In this document: one piece after another, positions 17,346-26,240 of the stretch | How the letters are laid out: each line of letters starts with the position of its first letter | How positions within the stretch are numbered: the first letter of the stretch is position 1 | Source of the DNA: Deltaproteobacteria bacterium | Lineage (GTDB): Bacteria > Myxococcota_A > Polyangia > Haliangiales > JADYYK01 | Assembly (NCBI GenBank): GCA_020853705.1 | Contig: JADYYK010000269.1 | Location: forward strand, 1 to 48,223 | Direction of reading: 5' to 3' | Length of the DNA: 48,223 bases | The notes under the pieces: generated by a model | What the model was told of the DNA's origin: nothing | Database searches by the model: none | What the model saw: only the letters and a program-made list of their open reading frames with translations | Translations under genes and position numbers: made by a program

Positions 17346-17972
17346 ATGTCGCTCACCCGCCGTCTCCTGGTCGCGGCCGCTCTGACCGCAGCCCTCGCCA
17401 CCCCGGCAGCCGCGCGCGGCCGCCTCGATCGCCTCGAGATGTCGCTGGGCACCCTGATCGGGTCGGGCGACATCGGCAGCATCCGGGGCATGTCGGCCGG
17501 GCTGCACACCGAAGTCAGCAAGCATTTCGGTGACGTCGGCATCGTCGGACAGTACGACCTGCTTGGTGTGGGTGAGGACCCCACACTGAACCAGAAGAAG
17601 GATCCCATCCGCGGCATCGAGCACCGCCTGGGCGTGTCGGCGCGCTACACCATCGGTCGCGTCGGCAAGGACTTCATCAATGCCGACTTCTGGGCCGAGG
17701 CTGGCCTGGGGCGCGAGTTCATCCAGTGGGACGCCGGCGGCAAGCTGACCCGCGACGACATCACCCTGGCCATCGGCGCGCACCCCATGTTCACCGTCGG
17801 CAAGCAGCGCTACATCGGCTACTTCCTGGCCTTCCGCATGAACATCGCCGAGTCGCCCGACGCCAGGTTCGAGCTGCCCGCGGTGTGCGCCGGCCCCTGC
17901 GACGAGCCGACCCCGCCCTCGCCCACCGACATCAGCTTCTTCTTCAACTTCGGCATCACCTTCGGCAAATAG
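17346..17972 (+). CDS. exported outer-membrane beta-barrel-like protein
   Basis: Predicted 208 residues. Signal peptide MSLTRRLLVAAALTAALATPAAARG with AxA cleavage. The mature chain alternates polar and hydrophobic residues (VSARYTIGRV, NADFWAEAGLGREFI, YIGYFLAFRMNI) and ends with aromatic FFFNFGITFGK, typical of a small outer-membrane barrel whose last strand ends near an aromatic residue. Two Cys (VCAGPC) may form a loop disulfide. The ATG at 17346 is chosen as it begins the signal. Divergent from the sigma factor; it could be a target of it, but this is not shown. Confidence 0.8.
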   Translation: MSLTRRLLVAAALTAALATPAAARGRLDRLEMSLGTLIGSGDIGSIRGMSAGLHTEVSKHFGDVGIVGQYDLLGVGEDPTLNQKKDPIRGIEHRLGVSARYTIGRVGKDFINADFWAEAGLGREFIQWDAGGKLTRDDITLAIGAHPMFTVGKQRYIGYFLAFRMNIAESPDARFELPAVCAGPCDEPTPPSPTDISFFFNFGITFGK

Positions 17973-17976
17973 CGAA

Positions 17977-18004
17977 AGGCCCCGGGCGACAGCGCCCGAG
18001 GCCT
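17977..18004. terminator. hairpin between convergent genes, likely bidirectional terminator
   Basis: GGCC-C-CGGGCG-acag-CGCCCG-A-GGCC forms a stem of ten pairs with one internal mismatch and a 4-base loop. The plus strand is followed by TCTCTCTC. It separates the barrel gene from the convergent lipoprotein gene. Confidence 0.65.
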
Positions 18005-18034
18005 CTCTCTCATGCAGCCAGCTTCTCGCCGCAG

Positions 18035-18973
18035 CTACTCCGGCAACTTCACATCCTGGTACGCACACGCCGCGGGGTCACCCTCGGTGGGCTGCCACGA
18101 CATGTTGTCACTCCAGAACACGCGACCGAACGACGAGCTCCAGCACTCGACCCCGGTCACCGTCGCCGCGCCCAGGTCGCCGCCGCTCGCCTTGAGGTCC
18201 GAGCGCCCCGCGCCCGAGGCCAGCCAGCGCGAGCGCACCTCGGCGTCCTCCCAGCTCGAGCCGGGATCGTCCAGGTCGCCGTGCACGGTGAACTGGAAGT
18301 CCCCCGAGCCATCGTCGGCCTCGGCGTAGCTGTAGTTGAAGGTCACCGCCTGGGTCCCGATCGGCCGCGCGAAGCCCATCTGCACCCGGCGCGGGTTCGA
18401 CTCCAGGTCGTACGACACGTCGAGCTGGCCGACGCCGTCGTTGCCCACCGGATCGAGCCGCTCGGCCACGTCGAAGTCCATGTGGAAGCTGCCCACGCCG
18501 CGGTGCGGCCGCCCCGGCGTCGCCACGCCCGAGACCACCGGCTGGAACGACACCGCGCTGCCCTTGGCGCGCCCCTCCAGCGCCCAGTGGTAGTCGCCGG
18601 CGGCGTCCTGGCTGACGGTCAGGCGGTACTCGCTGGGGTTCAGCGCCTCGCGCCACGGACCCCAGATCCAGGTGCCAGCCTCGACCGAGGTCACCGGGTA
18701 CTCGGTGATGGCCTTGACCAGGCCGAGGATCACGGCGGCGCCGCCATTCAGGTCACGCGACACCTTGCGGGTCAGGCCATAGAACTCGGCGGTCTGCCCG
18801 ACCAGCCCCTGGCTCTTGACGCCCGACGAGGTGGCGCCGACCTCGGCCCCGGGCACCTTGACCTGGATCGAGTCCGCCTCTGGCAGCACGTCGCGGATGG
18901 AGTTGTCGTCCGGCTGCTGGAAGCAGCCACCCAGCAACGTCATCGCCGTCCCGACCAGCATCAGCTTCTTCAT
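18035..18973 (-). CDS. hypothetical lipoprotein
   Basis: Predicted 312 residues. Start ATG at 18973 with GGAGGG about 7 bases upstream; signal MKKLMLVGTAMTLLGGC with a strong lipobox. The mature protein is beta-rich (SEYRLTVSQDAAGDYHWALEG, FNYSYAEADDGSGDFQFTV) and has two late Cys. No family recognised; it resembles other myxobacterial extracellular lipoproteins of unknown role. Transcribed alone, facing the barrel gene across the hairpin. Confidence 0.8.
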   Translation of the reverse strand: MKKLMLVGTAMTLLGGCFQQPDDNSIRDVLPEADSIQVKVPGAEVGATSSGVKSQGLVGQTAEFYGLTRKVSRDLNGGAAVILGLVKAITEYPVTSVEAGTWIWGPWREALNPSEYRLTVSQDAAGDYHWALEGRAKGSAVSFQPVVSGVATPGRPHRGVGSFHMDFDVAERLDPVGNDGVGQLDVSYDLESNPRRVQMGFARPIGTQAVTFNYSYAEADDGSGDFQFTVHGDLDDPGSSWEDAEVRSRWLASGAGRSDLKASGGDLGAATVTGVECWSSSFGRVFWSDNMSWQPTEGDPAACAYQDVKLPE

Positions 18974-19172
18974 CGTCGTCCCTCCGTTCGGCCCGACGGG
19001 TGGCAAAGCAAGGAAGCGGCCAGCGCCAAACCCGTTGAAAACGCGTGCGCGACCCCCAGCACCATGGAGGGATGGTCACGCCAACGTGAACGGCGGTTCT
19101 CGGTGGGTCCACCGGCACAGACCCGGGTTGCTGTGCTAGCGTGCCCCAGTTCGAAACCAAGGGGAGACAGAC

Positions 19173-19727
19173 ATGGCCGGGGCCGAAGCTCAGATCGAGA
19201 CGCTGCAGCGCTTCGTGGATTCGTTCGCCGCCGACGCTGGCAGCTTGCGCCAGGCGCTGCGTGACGCGGCGACGCCGCCCGCGGCCAAGCGGCTGCTGGT
19301 GGGAGCGCTGAACTATGTGCTCGACGCGCTCGACATCTACCCCGACCACTACAAGGGGCTGGGGCTGGCCGACGACGCCCTGGTGTTCCGCGAGGCCGCC
19401 GCGCAGGCGGTCGCCGCCGGCTGCAGCCACGAGGGCATCGTCAAGCTGGCCGCCGACCACGTCGCCACCGTCGACATCATGGGTGACACCGCCAAGACCT
19501 TCGCCAGCTTCGTGACCGAGCTGGCCGGGCGCAACGTGCGTGGTCGCACGGGTGACAAGGTGCTGGCTGACAAGGACAGCGCCGCCATGTTCTTCGGCGA
19601 CCTCGACCGCGAGGTGCCGCGCCACAAGCCGACCCCGATCGAGCCCGGCTCGCAGGGCGCCGCCGGGGTCATCAGCGAGCTGCGCAAGATGACCCGCCAC
19701 GGCATGAAGAAGGCGGGCCTCGCGTGA
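19173..19727 (+). CDS. YkvA/DUF1232 domain protein
   Basis: Predicted 184 residues. The segment AKRLLVGALNYVLDALDIYPD followed by KGLGLADDALVF matches the DUF1232 (YkvA) signature, in which a hydrophobic helix is followed by a 'DxxPD ... GxxDDxxV' pattern. The family's role is unknown. The rest is helical and Ala-rich with a basic C-terminus. GGGGAG lies 8 bases before the ATG. It overlaps the next gene by 4 bp (GTGA), suggesting coupled expression with a cytochrome. Confidence 0.75.
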   Translation: MAGAEAQIETLQRFVDSFAADAGSLRQALRDAATPPAAKRLLVGALNYVLDALDIYPDHYKGLGLADDALVFREAAAQAVAAGCSHEGIVKLAADHVATVDIMGDTAKTFASFVTELAGRNVRGRTGDKVLADKDSAAMFFGDLDREVPRHKPTPIEPGSQGAAGVISELRKMTRHGMKKAGLA

Positions 19728-21151
19728 GGCCTCGCCGGCGCGCGGTCCTGGCGCTGGCCACACTGGTGGTGGGCGCCGCGGGATGCGGCGGAGGTGGCGG
19801 TGGCGACACCGGGCCCGACGCCGCGGTGTTCGTCTCGCCCTACCTGAAGATCGAGGCCTCGACCCAGCGCCCCGGCGACGCCGCAGCCGGCTACAGCGCG
19901 CTGGTCAACAAGGGCTACGTCAACTGCGGCATCCCGTACTCGCTGTACCGGCAGGCCTTCGGCGCCGCCCCCGAGCGTGAACGCCTCGACGGCCGCGAGG
20001 GTCACAACCCCGAGCTGCCCTACTACCAGACCGCGTTCACCACCAGGTCGGGTGTCGAGGTGGTGTCGGCCAACTGCCTCATCTGCCACATGGGCGAGAT
20101 CAACGGCGAGCTGGTGCTGGGCCTGGGCAACAACGATCGCGACTACACCATCGACGCCGCGCAGACCGTCAACGCCGCCGCGCAGCTGGTGACCGATCCC
20201 GCCGAGCGCGCCGAGATCCTCAAGTTCGCCGAGCGCATGACCGCGATCGCGCCCTACACGCGCACCCGGACCATCGGCGCCAACCCGGCCGACAACCTGG
20301 CCGCGGTGCTGTTCGCGCATCGCGACCCGGTGACGCTGGCCTGGTCGAAGACGCCGCTTCTACCCTTGCCGCCCGAGATCGTGGTCCCGGTCGATGTGCC
20401 GCCGTGGTGGCGCATGAAGAAGAAGACCTCGATGTTCTACGTCGCGGCTGGACGAGGCGATCACGCGCGCATCATGTCGACGGCGTCCACGCTGTGCAGC
20501 GACACCGTGGCCGAGGCCGAGGAGATGGACGTCTACTTCCCCGACGTCGCCGCCTACATCAACACGCTGACGCCGCCGCCGTACCCCTTCGCGGTCGACA
20601 CCGCGCTGGCCGAGCGCGGCAAGGTCGAGTTCGGCAAGCGCTGCGCCGAGTGCCACGGCACCTATGGCGAAGGCGCGACGTTCCCCAACCTGCTCATCCC
20701 GGACGCGCTGATCGGCACCGACAACACGCTGTCGCTGGGCGCCGGCCAGTTCGCCGACGTGTACATCGACTGGTTCAACGGCTCCTGGTACGGGCAGAAG
20801 TCGCACCTCCAGCCCGAGCGCGGCTATCTGGCGCCGCCGCTGGACGGCGTCTGGGCCACCGCGCCGTTCCTGCACAACGGCTCGGTGCCGACCATCGCCG
20901 CGCTGCTCGACACCACGAAGCGCCCGAAGTACTGGACGCGCAGCTTCCGGTCGACCGACTACGACGAGGTGGCGCTGGGCTGGCAGTACACCGAGCTGCC
21001 CGCGGGCCAGGACGCCGAGCCGAACCAGGCCAACAAGAAGAAGATCTACGACACCACGCTGCTCGGCTACGGCAACGGCGGCCACGACTTCGGCGACGGC
21101 CTGACCAGCGACGATCGCACCGCGATCATCGAGTACCTGAAGACCCTGTAG
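19724..21151 (+). CDS. di-haem c-type cytochrome lipoprotein
   Basis: Predicted 475 residues, GTG start overlapping the previous stop. Signal and lipobox VGAAGC then a Gly run. Two haem c attachment motifs: C118-L-I-C121-H122 and C307-A-E-C310-H311, the second in a cytochrome c domain followed by GYLAPPLDGVWATAPFLHNGSVPTIAALL. That segment is common in di-haem cytochromes related to cytochrome c peroxidase/MauG-type proteins and in oxidoreductase partners. It probably carries electrons in the periplasm; its donor and acceptor are not encoded nearby. Confidence 0.88.
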   Translation: MRPRRRAVLALATLVVGAAGCGGGGGGDTGPDAAVFVSPYLKIEASTQRPGDAAAGYSALVNKGYVNCGIPYSLYRQAFGAAPERERLDGREGHNPELPYYQTAFTTRSGVEVVSANCLICHMGEINGELVLGLGNNDRDYTIDAAQTVNAAAQLVTDPAERAEILKFAERMTAIAPYTRTRTIGANPADNLAAVLFAHRDPVTLAWSKTPLLPLPPEIVVPVDVPPWWRMKKKTSMFYVAAGRGDHARIMSTASTLCSDTVAEAEEMDVYFPDVAAYINTLTPPPYPFAVDTALAERGKVEFGKRCAECHGTYGEGATFPNLLIPDALIGTDNTLSLGAGQFADVYIDWFNGSWYGQKSHLQPERGYLAPPLDGVWATAPFLHNGSVPTIAALLDTTKRPKYWTRSFRSTDYDEVALGWQYTELPAGQDAEPNQANKKKIYDTTLLGYGNGGHDFGDGLTSDDRTAIIEYLKTL

Positions 21152-21154
21152 CCG

Positions 21155-21991
21155 TCAGTTGACCTGCAGCGTCAGCGTGCTGGCGAAGCGACGCAGCGCG
21201 AAGCGCACGTCCCAGCCGGCGAGATCCACGCGCTGATAGGCCTCGGTCAGCGTCAGCCACATGCCGCTGGCGCCGGCGGGCAGCTGCATGATGGCGCTGC
21301 CGGGCACGGTGCCGGTGCCGGCGGCGGCGGGGAACGAGCACTTGAGCACCACGCTCGGGGTCTGCAGCACGGCGACGTACGTGGTGCTCGCGCCGGCCGC
21401 GGCGCCGCCGCTCCAGGTCAGCGTCATGGGCTGTCCGCGCGTGACGTTGACCGCGCCACCCGCGGGGGCGACCGGGGTGGCCGACCCGGGGGCGCTCAGG
21501 GTGACGTCGAAGGCGGGCACCATGGCGCCGGGGGCGCGGAGGCGCACCGCCTCGCCGCCAGCCCACAGATCCTGGGTGCCGCTGACGTCGGCGTAGCCCG
21601 AGCTGAGCGCGGGCGCCGCCAGCGCGGGGGTGGTGCCGGTGATGGTGACGTCGCCGGCGCCGGGGCGGGGGCTCTCGGTGCCCTGCAGGCAGGTCTCGAT
21701 CTGGCATGGACCATCGCTCTGATAGCTGCAGAAGCCGGCCGCACCCCGGTGCGTGAAGTGAAGCTGCAGCAGGTGGCCCGCGGCGCTCGAGCGCAGCAGC
21801 ACGAAGCCCTGGCCCAGCGCGACGGCGCTGTCGGGGAGCACGCCGCCGCCGTCGGGGCCGCTGCCGCCGTCTGAACCGGTGCCGGCGTCGCTGCCCGGAC
21901 CGTCATCGTCGTCACCACCACAGCCCACAGCGAGCGGCGCCAGCGCCAGCGCTGCGAGCAGCATCCCGCCTCGTCCCAGGAGTCGTCGCAT
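21155..21991 (-). CDS. hypothetical lipoprotein
   Basis: Predicted 278 residues. MRRLLGRGGMLLAALALAPLAVGC is a lipoprotein signal, followed by an Asp/Gly linker (DDDDGPGSDAGTGSDGG). The rest is beta-rich with an Ig-like or CBM-like feel (GAVNVTRGQPMTLTWSGG) and four Cys near residues 85-105 and 225. TACCAT (minus strand, 21998-22003) lies exactly 6 bases before the ATG. It ends 4 bp from the convergent cytochrome gene. No family recognised. Confidence 0.78.
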   Translation of the reverse strand: MRRLLGRGGMLLAALALAPLAVGCGGDDDDGPGSDAGTGSDGGSGPDGGGVLPDSAVALGQGFVLLRSSAAGHLLQLHFTHRGAAGFCSYQSDGPCQIETCLQGTESPRPGAGDVTITGTTPALAAPALSSGYADVSGTQDLWAGGEAVRLRAPGAMVPAFDVTLSAPGSATPVAPAGGAVNVTRGQPMTLTWSGGAAAGASTTYVAVLQTPSVVLKCSFPAAAGTGTVPGSAIMQLPAGASGMWLTLTEAYQRVDLAGWDVRFALRRFASTLTLQVN

Positions 21992-22013
21992 GGCAACATG
22001 GTACGCCGATCCG

Positions 22014-23318
<1,305 letters not shown>

Positions 23319-23324
23319 CGGCGA

Positions 23325-23822
23325 CTACTCATCGCCGCTGATGATCACCATCGGCGTGCCCACGAAGGCACCGTCGACCTGGGTCGCGCCGTGCTTGAAG
23401 GTGGACAGCACGGTGTCACAGTCGAGGTCACCGCGGCCGATGGCTTCCATCGAGGTCGGCGTGCCGATGTAGTCGTACTGCAGGAAGAACGGGTCGTTCA
23501 TCTCGAAGCTCAGCGCCTCCCAGGTCGGGCTGTCGACCCACGCGCTGGCGGCATGGCGCTGCGGCAGGCCCGCGCCCGCGCAGGCGCGCGTCGCCGGGAC
23601 CAGCGCGCTGGCGCGCTGCACGAAGTTCTGGGTGGCCTCGTAGTAGGCCTTGCCGCCGTAGTACATGCGCTCGACGTTGAGCTTGGCCTCGGGCGACTTC
23701 GACTTCTTGACGTACTTCTGGAAGGTGGGGATGGCGACGGCGGCCAGCACACCGATGATGGCGACGACGACCATCATCTCGATCAGGGTGAAGCCGCGCT
23801 GCTTGATGCCGTTGTTGGTCAT
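23325..23822 (-). CDS. type IV pilin-like protein (prepilin N-terminal methylation)
   Basis: Predicted 165 residues. The prepilin motif KQRGFTLIEMM gives cleavage between Gly10 and Phe11 with Glu at position +5 of the mature protein, then a 20-residue hydrophobic helix ending VKKSKSPEAK. The C-terminal domain has two Cys (TRACAGAG and LDCDT) that could form the usual pilin disulfide loop. Major or minor pilin cannot be told; other pil genes are absent here. GGGGGC lies about 5 bases upstream of the ATG at 23822, and a sigma-54-like promoter is just upstream. It ends 6 bp from the convergent DUF6178-like gene. Confidence 0.9.
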   Translation of the reverse strand: MTNNGIKQRGFTLIEMMVVVAIIGVLAAVAIPTFQKYVKKSKSPEAKLNVERMYYGGKAYYEATQNFVQRASALVPATRACAGAGLPQRHAASAWVDSPTWEALSFEMNDPFFLQYDYIGTPTSMEAIGRGDLDCDTVLSTFKHGATQVDGAFVGTPMVIISGDE

Positions 23823-23845
23823 GTCAGCCCCCGCACGCATCGAAT

Positions 23846-23861
23846 TGCAACGCCCGGGCCG
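23846..23861 (-). promoter_or_regulatory. sigma-54-like -24/-12 promoter upstream of pilin gene
   Basis: On the minus strand, CGGCCC-GGGCG-TTGCA matches the TGGCAC-N5-TTGCA consensus at the essential GG and GC with correct 12-base separation. It ends 23 bases before the ATG. pilA of several bacteria is sigma-54 dependent, which fits; no regulator gene is nearby. Confidence 0.4.
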
Positions 23862-23889
23862 ACGACCGAAGAGACCTGCTTCCCACGAG

Positions 23890-23898
23890 TTATCCACA
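23890..23898 (+). promoter_or_regulatory. isolated perfect DnaA box
   Basis: TTATCCACA matches the DnaA box consensus exactly. It is alone, in the region upstream of the pilin gene, and no AT-rich unwinding region or dnaA/dnaN/gyrB genes are near. Confidence 0.4.
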
Positions 23899-23962
23899 GG
23901 GTGATCTGCCGGTGCCCAATTTGGGCCGGATGGCGTCGCCCTTTCTCGGCCCTGGGGGCCGC

Positions 23963-23991
23963 TTGCCCCCAGTTCATCGGCCCTCTAACCT
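23963..23991 (+). promoter_or_regulatory. sigma-70-type promoter for the small lipoprotein gene
   Basis: TTGCCC (23963-23968), 17-base spacer, TAACCT (23986-23991), 6 bases before the ATG at 23998. Confidence 0.4.
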
Positions 23992-23997
23992 GGTGCG

Positions 23998-24159
23998 ATG
24001 AGGTCGTACCCAGCGCTGCTCGCCGTGGTCTCGAGCCTGGCCGGCTGCGCAGTGGTCGGCAGTGGCTGCGCCAGCGCCGACAGCGACTCGCTGGTGCTGC
24101 TGCGCATCGGCGGCGACGCCACCGACGTCCACCAGCTGCGCGCGGGGTCGAGCCGCTAG
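23998..24159 (+). CDS. small lipoprotein, possibly frameshifted
   Basis: The open frame gives 53 residues: signal MRSYPALLAVVSSLAGC with a good lipobox, then SGCASADSDSLVLLRIGGDATDVHQLRAG. Coding-like G/C third positions continue after its stop, but in another frame, as VEPLDGNGDPVGSALSAGKTSTV to the stop near 24236. A one-base slip near 24148 would join them into about 78 residues, so this may be a pseudogene, a sequencing error, or a genuinely short gene. No function recognised. Confidence 0.5.
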   Translation: MRSYPALLAVVSSLAGCAVVGSGCASADSDSLVLLRIGGDATDVHQLRAGSSR

Positions 24160-24237
24160 ACGGCAACGGCGACCCGGTCGGCAGCGCGCTCAGCGCGGGC
24201 AAGACCTCCACCGTGGCAGATCATTCTGCAAGCTGAA

Positions 24238-25188
24238 TCACATTCGGTCAGTTGCGCGGGTGACGGCACGGCCATCGTCCCGCAGGTCGCCTGGATCGAC
24301 CAGCGCGGCGACCATGGTCAGACCGATCGCCAGCCAGGTCACCTGCTGCAGCCGGTCACCCAGCCAGAACCGCCCACCCAGCAGCACCAGTGCCAGCATG
24401 CCCGCGCTGGCCCGGCACACGATGGCCAGGTGGGGCCGCCGGTTGAGCCACCCGAGCCCGATCAGCAGCGTCAGCACCACCAGCGGCGCGAACAGCGCCA
24501 GCGTCGCTCGCCGCGGTCCCCAGGCCCACAGCTCACCCTGGTGGCGTCCCACCAGCAGCAGCGCGGCGCCGCCGACCAGCCACGCGATCGACATCACCTG
24601 GTGGTGCGGATGGCTGACCGCGGCACGCCAGATGATGCTGCCCATGCGACCTACCAGCGCCCCGCCCAGCAGCACCACCGCCATGCGCCAGCCGCCCACG
24701 TCGGGCGAGCGCGCCAGCAGCCCCAGCGCTGCCAGCGAACATGCCGTGGCCACCGCCTGCCACCAGCTGGGCAGCCGCGCCGCCAGCACCCGCCGCCAGC
24801 ACTGCCCCGCGATGGCCGCCGTCACCACCACGCTGATGGGCAGCCGGGCCAGCGTCACGCTGGTCGCGCCTGCGGGCACCGTGACCACCAGCAGGCCGCA
24901 CGCCGCGCTGATCAGCCAGTCGCACGCCGTGGGCGCCAGCTGTGGGGGCAGCTCGCGGTGGGTCGCCAGCGCCTGGTGGTGCGCACGCCGCAGCGCGCGG
25001 CGCAGGAACATGCCCGCCACCCAGGCCAGCACCCCGAGCGCCACGAACTGCACCCCGGTGCTGAGCAGCGGCGGATAGCCATGCACGCGCAGCCACTCCG
25101 CGAAGTACGCCCCCCCGAACAGCGCCGAGTACGCCGGCAGCAGCAGGAGCGTGCGCGCGGCCAGCGGCCTGGTGGCCGACGTGGCCAT
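24238..25188 (-). CDS. DMT/EamA-like multi-pass membrane protein
   Basis: Predicted 316 residues with eight to ten hydrophobic segments, basic loops on alternate sides (FLRRALRRAHHQA, RFWLGDRLQQ), and a two-halves look like drug/metabolite transporters, e.g. GLLVVTVPAGATSVTLARLPISVVVTAAI. The match to EamA is by general character, not a decisive motif, so the substrate is unknown. Its ATG overlaps the last base of the CAP-domain gene's stop (TGATG), so they form an operon. Confidence 0.65.
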   Translation of the reverse strand: MATSATRPLAARTLLLLPAYSALFGGAYFAEWLRVHGYPPLLSTGVQFVALGVLAWVAGMFLRRALRRAHHQALATHRELPPQLAPTACDWLISAACGLLVVTVPAGATSVTLARLPISVVVTAAIAGQCWRRVLAARLPSWWQAVATACSLAALGLLARSPDVGGWRMAVVLLGGALVGRMGSIIWRAAVSHPHHQVMSIAWLVGGAALLLVGRHQGELWAWGPRRATLALFAPLVVLTLLIGLGWLNRRPHLAIVCRASAGMLALVLLGGRFWLGDRLQQVTWLAIGLTMVAALVDPGDLRDDGRAVTRATDRM

Positions 25189-25829
25189 CAGCGGAAGTTC
25201 TGCACCACGGTCACGCTGTCAGCGCTGATGAAGATCCCGCACCCGAGCTCGGTATATTTTGGTCCAACAATGTTGTCATGGTGTCCACCTCCGGGGCCCT
25301 CGTCCCACATCATGGCGATGCCCGACCGGATCACACCAGCCAGCGCGCCTGGCTGCGCCGCCAGCAGCCAGCGCGGCAGCTCGTTCTCGGCGAAGGCGAC
25401 GTCGCAGCCGCTGGTGCGCTGGAAGTGGCCATGCGGCGTGCCGCTGCGGTGATCCTCGGCCGCCGCCGCCGCCGCGCACGCCTCCAGCTCGGGCGACCGC
25501 TTCAGCGCCGGCAGCCCCTCGCCCACGCGCAGCGCGTTGGTCTCGCTGATGCACAGCAGGAGCTCGGCCTGGTAGGGCCCGGGCTCCGCCGGCGCCGCCG
25601 ACGGGCGACGCACCGCGGGCGACCTGCGCAGCGGTAGCAGGTGCGACGTCACCGGCGCCGGCCGCTCCGACGAGTCACCGTACGACTCCACCGGGTCGCC
25701 AGCGCGCGTGGTGCGCACCACCGGCGTGGTGTCCCGGTGCCCCCCGCCGCCGCAGCTGCCGAGCCCCAGCCCCAGCCCGAGCCCCGCCACCAGGACCACC
25801 AGCTCGCTCGCGAAGACTGTGCTGCGCAC
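25188..25829 (-). CDS. CAP/SCP-superfamily lipoprotein
   Basis: Predicted 213 residues with a GTG start. The signal ends GLGLGLGSC (lipid Cys). From about residue 88 the CAP fold is seen: LLLCISETNALRVGEGLPALK, HRSGTPHGHF, DVAFAENE, GIAMMWDEGPGG, HHDNIVGPKYTELGCGIF and TVVQNF. The conserved His-Glu-Glu-His set of CAP proteins can be matched to HGHF, AENE, WDEG and HHDN. Bacterial CAP lipoproteins are secreted; some are proteases or lipid binders. TATGCT lies 6 bases before the GTG. First gene of an operon with the DMT-like protein. Confidence 0.85.
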   Translation of the reverse strand: MRSTVFASELVVLVAGLGLGLGLGSCGGGGHRDTTPVVRTTRAGDPVESYGDSSERPAPVTSHLLPLRRSPAVRRPSAAPAEPGPYQAELLLCISETNALRVGEGLPALKRSPELEACAAAAAAEDHRSGTPHGHFQRTSGCDVAFAENELPRWLLAAQPGALAGVIRSGIAMMWDEGPGGGHHDNIVGPKYTELGCGIFISADSVTVVQNFR

Positions 25830-25835
25830 GCCCCG

Positions 25836-25851
25836 AGCATACAGCTATGCT
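25836..25851. promoter_or_regulatory. symmetric back-to-back -10 elements
   Basis: AGCATA-CAGC-TATGCT is an inverted repeat: TATGCT reads as a -10 on both strands, 4 bases apart. The minus copy lies 6 bases before the CAP-lipoprotein GTG; the plus copy precedes the AGGAGG and ATG of the VOC gene. Confidence 0.5.
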
Positions 25852-25871
25852 GCGCGCCCAGGAGGCTTCCC

Positions 25872-26234
25872 ATGATCGATCACGTCTCGCTCAAGGTCCG
25901 CGACCTCGCCGCCAGCAAGAAGTTCTATGCCGCCGCGCTGGCGCCGCTCGGCTACGTCGTCATGATGGAGTACCCCGGCGCCATCGGCCTGGGCGCCGAC
26001 GGCAAGCCTGACTTCTGGCTCAGCGTCACCGCCACTCCGACCCCGACTCACCTGGCCTTCGCCGCCAAGGGCCGCGACGTCGTCAACGCCTTCCACGACG
26101 CCGCCCTCGCGGCCGGCGGCAAGGACAACGGAAAGTCGGGCCTGCGCCCCGAGTACCACCCCAACTACTACGGCGCCTTCATCCTCGATCCCGACGGCCA
26201 CAACATCGAGGCCGTGACCCACACGCCAGGTTGA
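25872..26234 (+). CDS. VOC family (glyoxalase/dioxygenase-fold) protein
   Basis: Predicted 120 residues, AGGAGG 7 bases before the ATG. The fold is clear from MIDHVSLKVRDLAASKKFYAAALAPLGY at the start and YYGAFILDPDGHNIEAV at the end, the paired beta-alpha-beta modules of the vicinal oxygen chelate superfamily. Metal ligands probably include His4 and the terminal Glu of NIEAV. Members include glyoxalase I, fosfomycin-resistance proteins and extradiol dioxygenases, but none is indicated specifically. Divergent from the CAP operon, sharing a bidirectional promoter. Confidence 0.88.
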   Translation: MIDHVSLKVRDLAASKKFYAAALAPLGYVVMMEYPGAIGLGADGKPDFWLSVTATPTPTHLAFAAKGRDVVNAFHDAALAAGGKDNGKSGLRPEYHPNYYGAFILDPDGHNIEAVTHTPG

Positions 26235-26240
26235 TCCGGG

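Noticed and set aside
23890..23898. DnaA box as replication origin
   Set aside because: A single box, no AT-rich unwinding region and no replication genes nearby.
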